From Gammaproteobacteria bacterium (lineage in GTDB: Bacteria > Pseudomonadota > Gammaproteobacteria > Thiomicrospirales > Thiomicrospiraceae): 60,445 bases of DNA. The notes beneath the pieces are model-generated. The model made no database searches. It was not told the DNA's origin and worked only from the letters and a program-made list of their open reading frames with translations. A program made the translations under genes and the position numbers. Below, piece by piece: positions 28,547 through 37,919 of this stretch (its first letter is position 1; each line of letters opens with the position of its first letter). Location of the stretch: contig JACXUY010000004.1 in the NCBI GenBank assembly GCA_014763665.1, positions 1 through 60,445 on the forward strand, read 5' to 3'.

Positions 28547-28626
28547 ACATATTAACTTACAATACTCAATTTGTGTCTAATGCACAAGCACTGGCACTAA
28601 TCATTAATGAGCAAAGTTATCCACCC

Positions 28627-29703
28627 ATGCGTTTACTAACCGCTTATATCAGTCGAGAAATGACCCTATCCTTCGTGGCGGTGTTGGGAGTATTGCTATT
28701 GGTCATCATGGGCGGAGAAGTTGCTCGTTTGCTGACTGAAGCTTTGGAAGGCCGATTGAGTCCCGACTTGGTATTGCAATTGGTGTTGTTGAAAATCCCG
28801 ATGGCGATGGAAATTTTATTGCCGTTATCAGTGCTCTTGGCGGTAATGCTCACTTTTGGTCGTTTGTATCATGATCGAGAAATGGACGTTTTGGCTGCCA
28901 GTGGCGTAGCGCCAGGCTACTTTGTTCGTTTGGTCATGCTGCTGGCGTTAATGGCCGCCTTAATGGCAGGCTTCTTTTCCTTGTTCGGCGCTTCTTGGTC
29001 GATGCAACAGGAACGGAATATTTTGGCAGAAGGTCAGTTGCGAACACATATAAAATCACTGGTTGGTGGGCGTTTTACGCCCTTGCCCTCGTCGCAAGGG
29101 GTGTTTTATGCGGAAACCGTGAGTGCTAAAGGCGAATTAACGGATATTTTCATTCAATTGCGCACCCCAGAAAAGCTCGATCAATTGTTGTTGGCGCCAC
29201 GTGGTTATTTTGAGCAACAACAGGGGCGAACACAGCTCATTTTGCTTAATGGTCGGGTGATGAGTGGTTTGCTGGGCCAAGAAGAGTTGATGAGTCAAGG
29301 TTTTGAACGAATGACGGTTTGGTTGCCAGATTGGCAAGTAACCTTGTCGGCGTTAGATATTGAAGCCATGGACACGCTAACGCTATGGCAGAAGCGCGAT
29401 GAACCCCGTGCCATGGCGCATTTGCAGTGGCGTTTTTTTGTTATGGCAAGTGTATTAGTGCTGGCGTTTGTCGGTTGGCGTTTAGCGAGAGTGGGGCCGC
29501 GTAAAGGGCGTTATTCACGCATAGCTTTGGGGCTGGGTTTTTATTTGCTCTTTATGCAGGTAGCCATTGCCATGCGTTCACAAATTCAGAGCAGTGGTTT
29601 GCCGATGTTTCCAGGAATGTTGGTCATGTTGGTTTTTCCCATACTGGTTGTGCTGCCGATTGCCCATTGGTGGTGGTTGCTCAAGCGCCGCTTAATTAGG
29701 TAA
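28627..29703 (+). CDS. lptF: LPS export permease LptF
   Basis: It is an inner-membrane subunit of the LptB2FGC ATP-driven exporter that extracts LPS. The 358-residue protein has six membrane helices in two groups of three (about 10-125 and 265-355) flanking a periplasmic beta-jellyroll. MRLLTAYISREMTLSFVAV is the standard N-terminus, and ILLPLSVLLAVMLTFGRLYHDREM is the coupling-helix region. ATG 28627 is chosen over an upstream frame that enters the repeat element. lptG follows eight bases later. Confidence 0.93.
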   Translation: MRLLTAYISREMTLSFVAVLGVLLLVIMGGEVARLLTEALEGRLSPDLVLQLVLLKIPMAMEILLPLSVLLAVMLTFGRLYHDREMDVLAASGVAPGYFVRLVMLLALMAALMAGFFSLFGASWSMQQERNILAEGQLRTHIKSLVGGRFTPLPSSQGVFYAETVSAKGELTDIFIQLRTPEKLDQLLLAPRGYFEQQQGRTQLILLNGRVMSGLLGQEELMSQGFERMTVWLPDWQVTLSALDIEAMDTLTLWQKRDEPRAMAHLQWRFFVMASVLVLAFVGWRLARVGPRKGRYSRIALGLGFYLLFMQVAIAMRSQIQSSGLPMFPGMLVMLVFPILVVLPIAHWWWLLKRRLIR

Positions 29704-29711
29704 ATAGGCTT

Positions 29712-30818
29712 ATGTGGTTCGGTAAAATAGAACGTTATTTAGCGCAGTCCGTTGTTTGGCCTGTGTTAGCTGCTATGTTATTGCTCACCGCTTTGCTGGG
29801 TTTTTCAGAGTTATTGTCCCAACTGGGGCGTTTGTCAGAAAATTATCCACTCACCAAAGCCTTGTTGTTTGCGTTACTAAAAATGCCTGCATATGCCTAT
29901 GAAGTTTTTCCCATGGCGTTGCTGATTGGTGTGTTGGCGGGCATGGGGCAGTTGGCTGCACAAAGTGAGCTAACCATTATTCGTGCTAGTGGTTGGTCGC
30001 CTTCTCGTATTTTGTTCGCCTTGGCTAAGGGATTGTTGCTGATTTGGTTAATGATGCTTTTGGTGGGTGAAAGTTTAGCGCCTTGGGCAGAGAAAACAGC
30101 GTTGCAATTGCGTTTGGTGAATGGGGCGCAACATTTATCCTTAGCGGGTGCAACGGGCTTTTGGACGAAAGATCAGCGGCGTTACATTACAGCACAAACT
30201 GTGGTGAAGCAAGACCAACTGGCAGGTGTCATTATTTACGAGCTGGATACTGCTCAAGATCATTATCATGTGATTCAAGCGCAACAGGCTGATTTTGACG
30301 CCACAAGTCGTCAATGGATTTTGCGCGAAGTACGTCAGCAACAGGTCGCAACAGAAGCGATTGGTGGCGATTTTCCGTTTACAGGGTTAAGCTGGCAACA
30401 AACGCAACAGGCAAGCCTAGCAGTGACTTTGCCTTTTGAACCCATGGCATTGTCTCTAATGGCACAGGATAAGAAAAATTGGTCTTGGATTGAGCTGCGT
30501 TCACAAATCGACAGTATGAAGGCAAGCGGATTACAGACACAGACGCTAGAGCTGGCTTTGTGGCGTAAGCTTGCTCATCCTATTTCATTGCTGGCCATGC
30601 TGGCGTTGGCGCTTACCTTATTGCTTAGCGCGGGTCGTAGCGCCAGTATGGGTGGGCGCGTGTTATTGGGCATTGTCATTGGATTGGTATTCTTTTTACT
30701 GAATCGTGTCGTTGGTGACATGGTGGCTTTGGCACATTTGCCGGCGCTGATCAGTGCCTTCTTGTTGCCAACGACAATTTTATTGGTCAGTTTGATGCTG
30801 CTGTCGAGGATGCGTTAG
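29712..30818 (+). CDS. lptG: LPS export permease LptG
   Basis: Partner of LptF in the LPS exporter. It has 368 residues with the same 3+3 helix plan. The N-terminus is YLAQSVVWPVLAAMLLLTALLGF, the coupling segment is ALLIGVLAGMGQLAAQSELTIIRASGWS, and the terminal helices include GRVLLGIVIGLVFFLLNRVVGDM. It ends the lptFG operon; a MITE-like element begins 31 bases after the stop. Confidence 0.94.
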   Translation: MWFGKIERYLAQSVVWPVLAAMLLLTALLGFSELLSQLGRLSENYPLTKALLFALLKMPAYAYEVFPMALLIGVLAGMGQLAAQSELTIIRASGWSPSRILFALAKGLLLIWLMMLLVGESLAPWAEKTALQLRLVNGAQHLSLAGATGFWTKDQRRYITAQTVVKQDQLAGVIIYELDTAQDHYHVIQAQQADFDATSRQWILREVRQQQVATEAIGGDFPFTGLSWQQTQQASLAVTLPFEPMALSLMAQDKKNWSWIELRSQIDSMKASGLQTQTLELALWRKLAHPISLLAMLALALTLLLSAGRSASMGGRVLLGIVIGLVFFLLNRVVGDMVALAHLPALISAFLLPTTILLVSLMLLSRMR

Positions 30819-30849
30819 GATTTTTTTATGAGACCTTCGCATAAACTAG

Positions 30850-31044
30850 GGAATCTCTGAAAAATACAAAAGGGATGGAGGTGTCACCTTGCGGTGCACT
30901 AAAGTGTGGGGGAAGGACTGCATTATAGTGACAGCTAACCACGTGATTTAATGTCCTTCCACCAAGCAAAAAATGAGAATGGGAAGTCTGAATGAGAAGC
31001 GACGCTTTAGCGCTGCGAAGCAGAAGCCATTATTCAGACCTTCC
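30850..31044 (-). mobile_element. MITE-like repeat, copy B (complete, CTAG duplication)
   Basis: This 195-bp non-coding element is flanked by CTAG at 30846-30849 and 31045-31048. The ends are GGAATCTCTGAAAAATAC and the complement of GGAAGGTCTGAATAATGG, resembling IS5-family termini. It is inverted relative to copies A and C. Inside are three inverted repeats, including GGTGTCACCTTGCGGTGCAC. It lies between lptG and lipA. Confidence 0.85.
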
Positions 31045-31048
31045 CTAG

Positions 31049-31267
31049 CTTTTTGAGTTTCATAACGATTTTCATTGAAAATCGAAAAAAACTCCATTAT
31101 TTTTTCACTCAAAAATCGCTAATAATGCATGGGTGCCTCCAAAAATCGGCCTTGTTGCTTTTTTCGATCATGATAATGCTCTATTTAGTAAACGGCATCC
31201 ATGATGGCAAAAGTTAGGATCGAATCAAATGTGCTACGGTCGGACGCTTACCAATTAGCGATCGAAT
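31049..31267. other. Intergenic remainder between MITE copy B and lipA
   Basis: About 220 AT-rich bases. A short palindrome GATTTTC-ATT-GAAAATC sits near 31070. No gene, clear terminator or known RNA is seen. Confidence 0.4.
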
Positions 31268-32236
31268 TCACACCAACTTTCCTTGAGCCTGCAAATCGGC
31301 ATGATAACTCGACCTAACCATCGGACCTGAAGCGACTTGCACAAAGCCAAGCGCTTTCGCTTGTTTGGCAAAAGCATCGAAGGCTTCGGGGGTGACATAA
31401 CGCTCGACGGGGAGGTGATGGGGAGTTGGCTGTAAATATTGACCCAGTGTGAGCCATTCGACTTGATGAGCACGTAAATCCTGTAATACTTGTAGCAGTT
31501 CTTCGTCGGTTTCACCAACACCCAGCATTAAGCCCGATTTAGTGGGTACAGCCGGTAGGTGTTGTTTGATGCTCTGTAGTAGTCGTAACGAATGAGCATA
31601 GTCGGCGCCGGGGCGAACGCGGCGGTAAATCTTGGGTACAGTTTCTAAATTGTGGTTGAATACGTCGGGCGGGTCTTGTACCAAAATTTCGACTGCTGTT
31701 TCTAAACAGCCACGAAAATCGGGTGTTAAAATTTCAATGGTTAGGCTAGGGCAGGTGGTACGTAAGGCGCGAATCACGGCGGCAAAATGCCCAGCACCGC
31801 CATCGGGTAAGTCGTCACGGTCAACCGAAGTAATGACCACGTATTTTAGTCCCATGCGGGCAACGGTTTCGGCCAGTTTGCGCGGTTCATCGGCATCTGG
31901 TGCATTGGGGCGACCATGAGTGACATCGCAAAACGGACATTTTCGCGTACAAATATCCCCTAAAATCATAAAAGTGGCTGTGCCATGACCAAAGCATTCG
32001 GGCAGATTAGGGCAGCTGGCTTCTTCGCACACGCTATGCAGTTTTTGTTCGCGCATAATGCCTTTTAGTTCGCTAATGCGATGAATGTCTTGTGCTTTGG
32101 GCAGTTGAGCTTTGATCCAACGCGGCTTTTGGCTTCGCGGTGCGTTGGGGTCGTGATCTAGCCGTAAGGATTTGACCTTTTTTTCTGCCAGTGCGTAAGG
32201 ATTGGTGGTCACTACGGGGATGTCGGACAGTGCCAT
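31268..32236 (-). CDS. lipA: Lipoyl synthase
   Basis: A radical SAM enzyme that inserts two sulfurs into octanoyl groups on lipoyl domains. The 322 residues include both clusters: the auxiliary one in [12 protein letters not shown] and the radical SAM one in [16 protein letters not shown] near the C-terminus supplies the conserved serine ligand. GGAAAC lies just upstream of ATG 32236, which overlaps the end of lipB by 25 bases. Confidence 0.97.
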   Translation of the reverse strand: MALSDIPVVTTNPYALAEKKVKSLRLDHDPNAPRSQKPRWIKAQLPKAQDIHRISELKGIMREQKLHSVCEEASCPNLPECFGHGTATFMILGDICTRKCPFCDVTHGRPNAPDADEPRKLAETVARMGLKYVVITSVDRDDLPDGGAGHFAAVIRALRTTCPSLTIEILTPDFRGCLETAVEILVQDPPDVFNHNLETVPKIYRRVRPGADYAHSLRLLQSIKQHLPAVPTKSGLMLGVGETDEELLQVLQDLRAHQVEWLTLGQYLQPTPHHLPVERYVTPEAFDAFAKQAKALGFVQVASGPMVRSSYHADLQAQGKLV

Positions 32237-32871
32237 GATGTTTCCTGAGCCTCAAGTCTAAGTGATGAATAATGAAAAGTCTGTTCGACAATACGGATAA
32301 GCTGTTGGCAAAGCCAGTACCAGTCGGGTATGGGTGCGTGTGCCGACCATTGTGTCATGTTCATGCCCGTTAAGCCACAAGGTGTGATGCGATGAAACGG
32401 GGTTAAATCCATATCGATGTTCATCGACATGCCATGATAACTGCAACCACGTTTAATTTTAAGCCCTAACGAGGCGATTTTATCGCCATGAACATAGAGT
32501 CCCGGTTTGCCTGTTAATCGGCTGGCGCTAATACCACCGCAAGCTAACAATTCCATGCCGATCGTTTCTAATTGCTCGACAAAGGCTTTAACACCTAACG
32601 CATGGCGATTGAGTTGGAATAGTGGGTAAAACACCAGTTGTCCTGGCCCGTGATAAGTCACTTGACCACCTCGGTCGGTGGCAACCAAAGGAATGTCTCC
32701 TAATTGACCTAGGTGAGCAGCATCACCTGCTTGTCCTTGGGTAAATACGGGGGGATGCTGACACAACCAAAGCTCATCGGGCGTTTGCTCGTCACGCTTT
32801 TGTGTGAAGTCTTGCATGCGTTGCCAAACATTTTGATAGTCTTGGCAACCCAGTGTTCGTACGATTAGCAA
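32212..32871 (-). CDS. lipB: Octanoyltransferase LipB
   Basis: It moves octanoate from acyl carrier protein to lipoyl domains. The 219-residue protein has [31 protein letters not shown] with the catalytic lysine, [12 protein letters not shown], and ITPCGLTG with the catalytic cysteine. The start is TTG 32871, five bases after the ybeD stop. An ATG close by is out of frame and no in-frame ATG gives a full N-terminus. A rare start coupled to ybeD seems likely. Confidence 0.94.
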   Translation of the reverse strand: MLIVRTLGCQDYQNVWQRMQDFTQKRDEQTPDELWLCQHPPVFTQGQAGDAAHLGQLGDIPLVATDRGGQVTYHGPGQLVFYPLFQLNRHALGVKAFVEQLETIGMELLACGGISASRLTGKPGLYVHGDKIASLGLKIKRGCSYHGMSMNIDMDLTPFHRITPCGLTGMNMTQWSAHAPIPDWYWLCQQLIRIVEQTFHYSSLRLEAQETSWHCPTSP

Positions 32872-32875
32872 TGCA

Positions 32876-33172
32876 TTAAAGCGCCATCAGCACGTCGGGA
32901 TGTCCGGTCAGTGCGTAATAAACCTTGTCGATTTGATCTTTGCTGTGGGCCGTAAAGGTCACAGTCACGGCGGTAAAGTTGCCTGCTTTAGATGGTCGGG
33001 TTTTCACGGCGCCTTCGCCTAAGTCGGGTACAAAAGGACGCATTAAACTAACGACTAAGGCATCAAAATCACTGCCTGAACGTCCCATCGCTTTAACCGC
33101 AAATGAGCAAGGAAACTCCAGCAAGGTTTCTTTTTGGTCTTCGGGTAGCGAGTGGATTTTTGTTTCTTCCAT
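32876..33172 (-). CDS. ybeD: YbeD/DUF493 family protein
   Basis: A 98-residue alpha/beta protein of the YbeD family. FPCSFAVKAMGRSG and SKAGNFTAVTVTFTAHSKDQIDKVYYALTGHPDV are the diagnostic strands and helix. It sits between dacA and lipB, exactly its place in Enterobacteria. Its role is not known; the ferredoxin-like (ACT-like) fold suggests a regulatory or ligand-binding job. Confidence 0.88.
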   Translation of the reverse strand: MEETKIHSLPEDQKETLLEFPCSFAVKAMGRSGSDFDALVVSLMRPFVPDLGEGAVKTRPSKAGNFTAVTVTFTAHSKDQIDKVYYALTGHPDVLMAL

Positions 33173-33186
33173 AATCGTTTTCCTTG

Positions 33187-34362
33187 TTATTTGCTTATAC
33201 GCATAATGGCGAGTTTCGCTTGGTCAATAACGCGTTTAAAAAAACCACCCTCGCTCACATCATTCATGGCGACTAATGGCAAGTTAGCCAGTTCTTTGTC
33301 GGCTAGCGTCACTTTTAAGGTGCCAATGGTTTGACCTTTTTGAATGGGCGCGACTAAATCGGGTTGAAACTCAATCACCGGTTTGAGCTTGTCGTATTGA
33401 CCACGAGGAATGGTTAAATATAGCGCTTGCTGTGTGCCTATGGCTACTTCATCGGCATCGCCTTGCCAAACGCGCACTTGTTGTAAGGCTTGATTTGCTT
33501 GGTAAAGTGGGTGAGTTTCGTAAAATCGGAAGCCGTAGTTGAGCAGTTTTTGCGTTTCCTGAATGCGCGCTTTTTCGCTATCTGCTCCTAAAATAACCGT
33601 TACTAAGCGCATATTACCACGCTTGGCCGAAGCGACCAAACAGTAGCCAGCTGAATTGGTGTGTCCCGTTTTCATGCCATCGACGCTTTCATCTTGCCAG
33701 AGCAGGCGGTTACGGTTTTGCTGCTTAATGCCGTTCCAAGTGTATTCTTTTTTGGCGTAAATTTTGTAAATGTCGGGATATTCTTTAATTTCGGCGATGG
33801 CAATTTTAGCCATATCTTCGGCAGTGGTGTAATGGTCTGGATGTGGCAAGCCAGTCGGGTTAACGAAGTTGGTATTTTTAGCCCCTAGGCGTTTAGCGTG
33901 TTCGTTCATCAATTGTGAAAAAACCTCACTACTACCCGCGACTTTTTCTGCAAGGGCGACGGTAGCGTCATTGCCCGATTGAATAATCATGCCATGAATC
34001 AAGACTTCGACAGGAATTTTTGCACCGACATTAACAAACGAGCGAGAGCCTTCTTGCTTCCAAGCTGTTTGACTGATGGTTACCATATCGTTCATTGCCA
34101 AGCGCTTATTGGCCAACTCTCGTGCAACAATATAGCTACTCATGATTTTCGTTAGTGAAGCAGGCTCAACGCGCATGGAAGCGTTAGACTCGGCCAATAC
34201 GCGACCACTATCGTAATCGACCATAATCCATGATTTGGCTGCTAATTGAGGTGGGTCGGGTACAACAACACTATCTGCGATGCTAGATGCTGAGTAGCAA
34301 GCAATGACGCCAACGAATAATCCAATAAAATGCGTTTTAACGGTTGAGAAGGGGCTTTGCAT
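33187..34362 (-). CDS. dacA: D-alanyl-D-alanine carboxypeptidase (PBP5/6 type)
   Basis: It trims pentapeptides in peptidoglycan. The 391-residue protein has a signal peptide (to about residue 29), the SLTK catalytic motif at 69-72, SGN at 129-131 and KTGHTNSAGYC. A C-terminal beta domain (PBP5_C) follows, with a terminal amphipathic anchor (EGGFFKRVIDQAKLAIMRISK). It is downstream of rodA by 72 bases in the same direction. It could equally be called dacC. Confidence 0.95.
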   Translation of the reverse strand: MQSPFSTVKTHFIGLFVGVIACYSASSIADSVVVPDPPQLAAKSWIMVDYDSGRVLAESNASMRVEPASLTKIMSSYIVARELANKRLAMNDMVTISQTAWKQEGSRSFVNVGAKIPVEVLIHGMIIQSGNDATVALAEKVAGSSEVFSQLMNEHAKRLGAKNTNFVNPTGLPHPDHYTTAEDMAKIAIAEIKEYPDIYKIYAKKEYTWNGIKQQNRNRLLWQDESVDGMKTGHTNSAGYCLVASAKRGNMRLVTVILGADSEKARIQETQKLLNYGFRFYETHPLYQANQALQQVRVWQGDADEVAIGTQQALYLTIPRGQYDKLKPVIEFQPDLVAPIQKGQTIGTLKVTLADKELANLPLVAMNDVSEGGFFKRVIDQAKLAIMRISK

Positions 34363-34434
34363 GAGGTTTTGATCCTTTTACCGTAAAAATAGGCTGGTTA
34401 TTTTAACAGATGCGACTCTGTGACTAAAGGCTAA

Positions 34435-35559
34435 TTATGACTGGTAGTGTCGTTTAGCCTGACGTTTATGTTCAGCATGAATCGACATCAGGATACCAAA
34501 ACCGAGCATCAGCGTGACAAGTGAAGTGCCGCCGTAACTAATAATGGGCAAAGGGACACCAACCACAGGCAGCAGTCCAGACACCATACCAATATTAATG
34601 AACACATAAATGAAAAAGCTCATGGTGATGGCGCCCGCCATCAGTTGACCGAAGCTATCGCGTGCATACCAAGCGATATACAAGCCACGCAGAATGACAA
34701 AGGCATAAAGTGTCAGCAGCAGGCTAACGCCAAGCAGTCCCCATTCTTCGGCCAATACCGAGAATACAAAATCTGTATGGCTTTCGGGTAGAAAATCGAG
34801 TTGGGTTTGGCTGCCATTACGCCAGCCTTTACCTTCTAGTCCGCCAGAACCAATGGCAATTTTAGATTGAATAATGTGATAGCCAGCACCTAAGGGGTCG
34901 CTTTCTGGATCAAGGAACATGAGTAGCCGTTTCTGTTGATAGTCGTGTAAAAAATGCCAAGCAACGGGAGCCGACACGGCGATCAATGCAATGATCGTCG
35001 TAATCAGTTTCCATGAAAGTCCGGCGAAAAAGATGACTGCGCCACCTGAAACGACCACCAAAATAGCCGTGCCTAAGTCGGGCTGTTTAACGATGAGTGC
35101 AACTGGAATCAGTAAAATTAGCAAGGCAATTGCGAGCTGTGACCAATTGGGGGGCAGGGATTGTTTGGCCAATAACCAAGCAATGGTTGCGGGCATGGCC
35201 AATTTCATAATTTCCGAGGGCTGAAAGCGAAACACGCCAAAATCCAGCCAGCGTTGTGCGCCTTTACTGATTTCGCCAAAAAACATCACCCCCAGCAGTA
35301 AGGCCAACCCCAGTAAGTAAAGCGGAACCGAAAATTGCCGATACCAACCTAACGGAACCTGTGCCGCAATGATCATAATGCCCATTGCCAGTATTAATTT
35401 CGTTAAATGAGCTTCAACAAAAGCCATATCGCCATCGGAAGCACTGTAAACAACAATACTACCAAAACAGGCTAATGCCAGAATGCCAAACAGCAACCAA
35501 GGGTCGATGTAGAATCGCCATTTTGTCAATGCTTGTTGCGAGGGATCAATTAAGGTCAT
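34435..35559 (-). CDS. rodA: Peptidoglycan glycosyltransferase RodA
   Basis: A SEDS-family glycan polymerase of the elongasome with 374 residues and about ten membrane helices. Signatures are PDLGTAILVVVSGGAVIFFAGL, the DYQQKRLLMFLDPESDPLGAGYHIIQSKIAIGSGG loop and LPESHTDFVFSVLAEEWG, all conserved in SEDS proteins. The ATG overlaps the mrdA stop by one base. The usual neighbour rlpA is absent between rodA and dacA. Confidence 0.97.
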   Translation of the reverse strand: MTLIDPSQQALTKWRFYIDPWLLFGILALACFGSIVVYSASDGDMAFVEAHLTKLILAMGIMIIAAQVPLGWYRQFSVPLYLLGLALLLGVMFFGEISKGAQRWLDFGVFRFQPSEIMKLAMPATIAWLLAKQSLPPNWSQLAIALLILLIPVALIVKQPDLGTAILVVVSGGAVIFFAGLSWKLITTIIALIAVSAPVAWHFLHDYQQKRLLMFLDPESDPLGAGYHIIQSKIAIGSGGLEGKGWRNGSQTQLDFLPESHTDFVFSVLAEEWGLLGVSLLLTLYAFVILRGLYIAWYARDSFGQLMAGAITMSFFIYVFINIGMVSGLLPVVGVPLPIISYGGTSLVTLMLGFGILMSIHAEHKRQAKRHYQS

Positions 35560-37391
35560 TAGGGATTACTCGTTTGCGTTTGCCGCTTTAACCAAAAATC
35601 GACCATTAAGCCAGCTAACGGACTGGCCGTTCCACCACCTGAACCCCCATTTTCAACCATCACAGCTATGGCAATACTTGGGTCTTTGGCGGGGGCAAAA
35701 CCGACAAAAAGGGCATGGTCACGTTGTTCTTCGGGTAATAAATCAGCGTTGTATTTGGCATCCTTAGCAAAGGCAATAACCTGTGCAGTTCCGGTTTTAC
35801 CTGCCATGATGGTGTTGGCTAAAGCGCCGCCTCTTTTACCCGTACCGTTCGGGGCGTGCATGACATGAATCATGGCATCAATCACCGTTTGCCAATGGTC
35901 AGGATTTTTTAAGGTAATGGGTTCCAAGACACTTTCGGCTTGCTGAGCTAAATGGGGTTTGAATGCTTTGCCATGCATAGCCAATGTCGCTGTGGCATGA
36001 GCCAATTGCAATGGGGTGCTCAACATATATCCTTGACCGATGCCAGCAATAATGGTTTCACCAGGATACCAAGGTTTATTGTGTACACGGCGCTTCCATG
36101 CAGGATTAGGTCTCAACCCAGCCGATTCTGAGTTTAAATCTATGCCCGTCTTTTCACCAAAACCAAACTGTTGTAATCCGAAATCCATGCGGTTAATGGT
36201 GAGGTCGAGCGCCAACTCATAAAAAAAGACATCCGACGATTGGGTAATCGCAAGGTCTAAATCCACCATACCATGACCTTCTTTTTTCCAGTCGCGATAA
36301 ATCATGCCTTTGTACTCAAACGAAGGACCAGCATATTTACGTGTTTTAGCCGTAATGACGTTAGCTTCTAAGCCCACAATACCCATGAAGGGTTTAATGG
36401 TTGAGCCTGGTGGGTAGCGACTTTGCGTGGCGCGGTTGAGTAGCGGTTTAGTGGGGTCTTTAATCAGTTGTTGATAGTCCTGAACAGACATGCCGGTAAC
36501 GAATTGGTTGGGGTCAAAAGTCGGTGTCGAGGCCATGGCGAGAATGCCACCATTGCGAGGATCAATAGCAACGATGGCACCCTTGCGGTTGCCCAGTAAG
36601 TCTTCAGCAAAGTTTTGTAAGGGTAAGTCAAGGGTGAGGAGTAAGTCTTTGCCAGAGGTGGGCGGAATGCGTTCTAACTCGCGAATAGCACGACCTTTGG
36701 CATCGACTTCTAAGTATCTGAGCCCTGTTTGACCGTGAAGCTCTGCCTCGTAACTTTGCTCAATGCCACTGCGTCCGACAAAGTCGGTGTTACGATAGTT
36801 TTCTGGATCGAGCGTTTTTAAGTCTTCGATGGTGGTGCGTCCGACGTAGCCAACCACATGCGAAGCCCGCTTCCCTTGTGGATAAGTGCGTTGTGCTACA
36901 GCATTAATGGAAAATCCGGGATGTTTCCATTCATCAACAGCAAAGGTCGCAGCCTCCGTTTCTGTAATGCGGGTAATAATAAAAGGTTGATGTCGATTCA
37001 TGCGTGCCCATTGCTGGCTCAAGTTGCGAATGGCGGTTTCGTCAAGGCTGCTAAAGTAGGGACTTAGCTGTTCGAGCTTGGCTTTAACTGCTTCGAGTGT
37101 GCGCGGGCGGGGCAGGGCATCACGATGCAATTCGAGTACATGCACTATTTGATTGTCGGCCAATACAATGCCATTGCGGTCGAGGATACGCCCCCTAATG
37201 GGCGCAATCGGTTCGACGCGAATGCGATTACCATCAGCCAGTTCTTGATACTTTTCATGGTGGGTGATTTGTAACCAAATCATACGCAGCATCAAAATAG
37301 TCATCATGATGACCATAACAAGCAAGGCAACCAACAGGCGATGGCGAACCAGTTTTTTACTATCGGTATGTCGAGCGGTGAAGTGCATCAT
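35559..37391 (-). CDS. mrdA: Penicillin-binding protein 2
   Basis: The transpeptidase partner of RodA in cell elongation. Its 610 residues comprise one N-terminal membrane helix (about 18-42), a pedestal domain with PIRGRILDRNG, and a transpeptidase domain. The latter has the STIK motif in SRYPPGSTIKP, SSD in ITQSSDVFFYE and KTG in AGKTGTAQV. It lies between mreD and rodA with short gaps. Confidence 0.97.
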   Translation of the reverse strand: MMHFTARHTDSKKLVRHRLLVALLVMVIMMTILMLRMIWLQITHHEKYQELADGNRIRVEPIAPIRGRILDRNGIVLADNQIVHVLELHRDALPRPRTLEAVKAKLEQLSPYFSSLDETAIRNLSQQWARMNRHQPFIITRITETEAATFAVDEWKHPGFSINAVAQRTYPQGKRASHVVGYVGRTTIEDLKTLDPENYRNTDFVGRSGIEQSYEAELHGQTGLRYLEVDAKGRAIRELERIPPTSGKDLLLTLDLPLQNFAEDLLGNRKGAIVAIDPRNGGILAMASTPTFDPNQFVTGMSVQDYQQLIKDPTKPLLNRATQSRYPPGSTIKPFMGIVGLEANVITAKTRKYAGPSFEYKGMIYRDWKKEGHGMVDLDLAITQSSDVFFYELALDLTINRMDFGLQQFGFGEKTGIDLNSESAGLRPNPAWKRRVHNKPWYPGETIIAGIGQGYMLSTPLQLAHATATLAMHGKAFKPHLAQQAESVLEPITLKNPDHWQTVIDAMIHVMHAPNGTGKRGGALANTIMAGKTGTAQVIAFAKDAKYNADLLPEEQRDHALFVGFAPAKDPSIAIAVMVENGGSGGGTASPLAGLMVDFWLKRQTQTSNP

Positions 37392-37409
37392 ATTGCCCTT
37401 GAGTGTTGC

Positions 37410-37919
37410 TTAACGTACGCGCATGTGGCGACGTAAACTACGCAAACTGATGAACAATAAGGGCCACAACAACATGGCGACTAGGCTGGCCAGCCAAAAA
37501 GAAAGTTGTTGTTCGCTGCCAATTCGCCCTAAGTGTAATAGCCAGCTGAGAGCTTGATGTGCCAGCATCCATAGCCCAACAATCAGTGACATTTGGAACA
37601 AGGTGCCATTGCGTAACTGCAATCGAATAAACAGCATGGGGTAAAGTAGTGCCAAATAAATCAGTGCATGAGAGCCGAGACTGCTGTGATAGAGGACATC
37701 GTGCGCAATACCCAATATCACGGCTGTAATAATGAAGTTGCGTTGTGCGATGGCCATGACCCAATAGAGCAACACTAAGGGTGTTAAGTCTGGAATAGCT
37801 GCGCTCCAAGGGGCAGGCCAGTTAAAACTGTCTATTATGATGCCCAACAGCAAGGTGAGCCAAATCACCCAGTGGCGTTGATGATAAATTTGTGCGCCTT
37901 CTCCGCCAGAAAAAATCAT
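37410..37919 (-). CDS. mreD: Rod-shape-determining protein MreD
   Basis: An integral inner-membrane elongasome protein of 169 residues with about five helices and the typical FNWPAPWSAAIPDLTPLVLLYW segment near the N-terminus. Its start overlaps the mreC stop by four bases. A weakly conserved family recognised mainly by context and topology. Confidence 0.9.
   Translation of the reverse strand: MIFSGGEGAQIYHQRHWVIWLTLLLGIIIDSFNWPAPWSAAIPDLTPLVLLYWVMAIAQRNFIITAVILGIAHDVLYHSSLGSHALIYLALLYPMLFIRLQLRNGTLFQMSLIVGLWMLAHQALSWLLHLGRIGSEQQLSFWLASLVAMLLWPLLFISLRSLRRHMRVR

Noticed and set aside
28543-28626. N-terminal extension of lptF into the repeat element
   Set aside because: The extension begins at the degraded end of the repeat and has no LptF similarity; ATG 28627 gives the standard N-terminus.
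30850-31044. CRISPR or coding element reading of the repeated segment
   Set aside because: Copies are dispersed, not tandem with spacers, and have stops in all frames; terminal repeats and YTAR duplications fit a MITE better.
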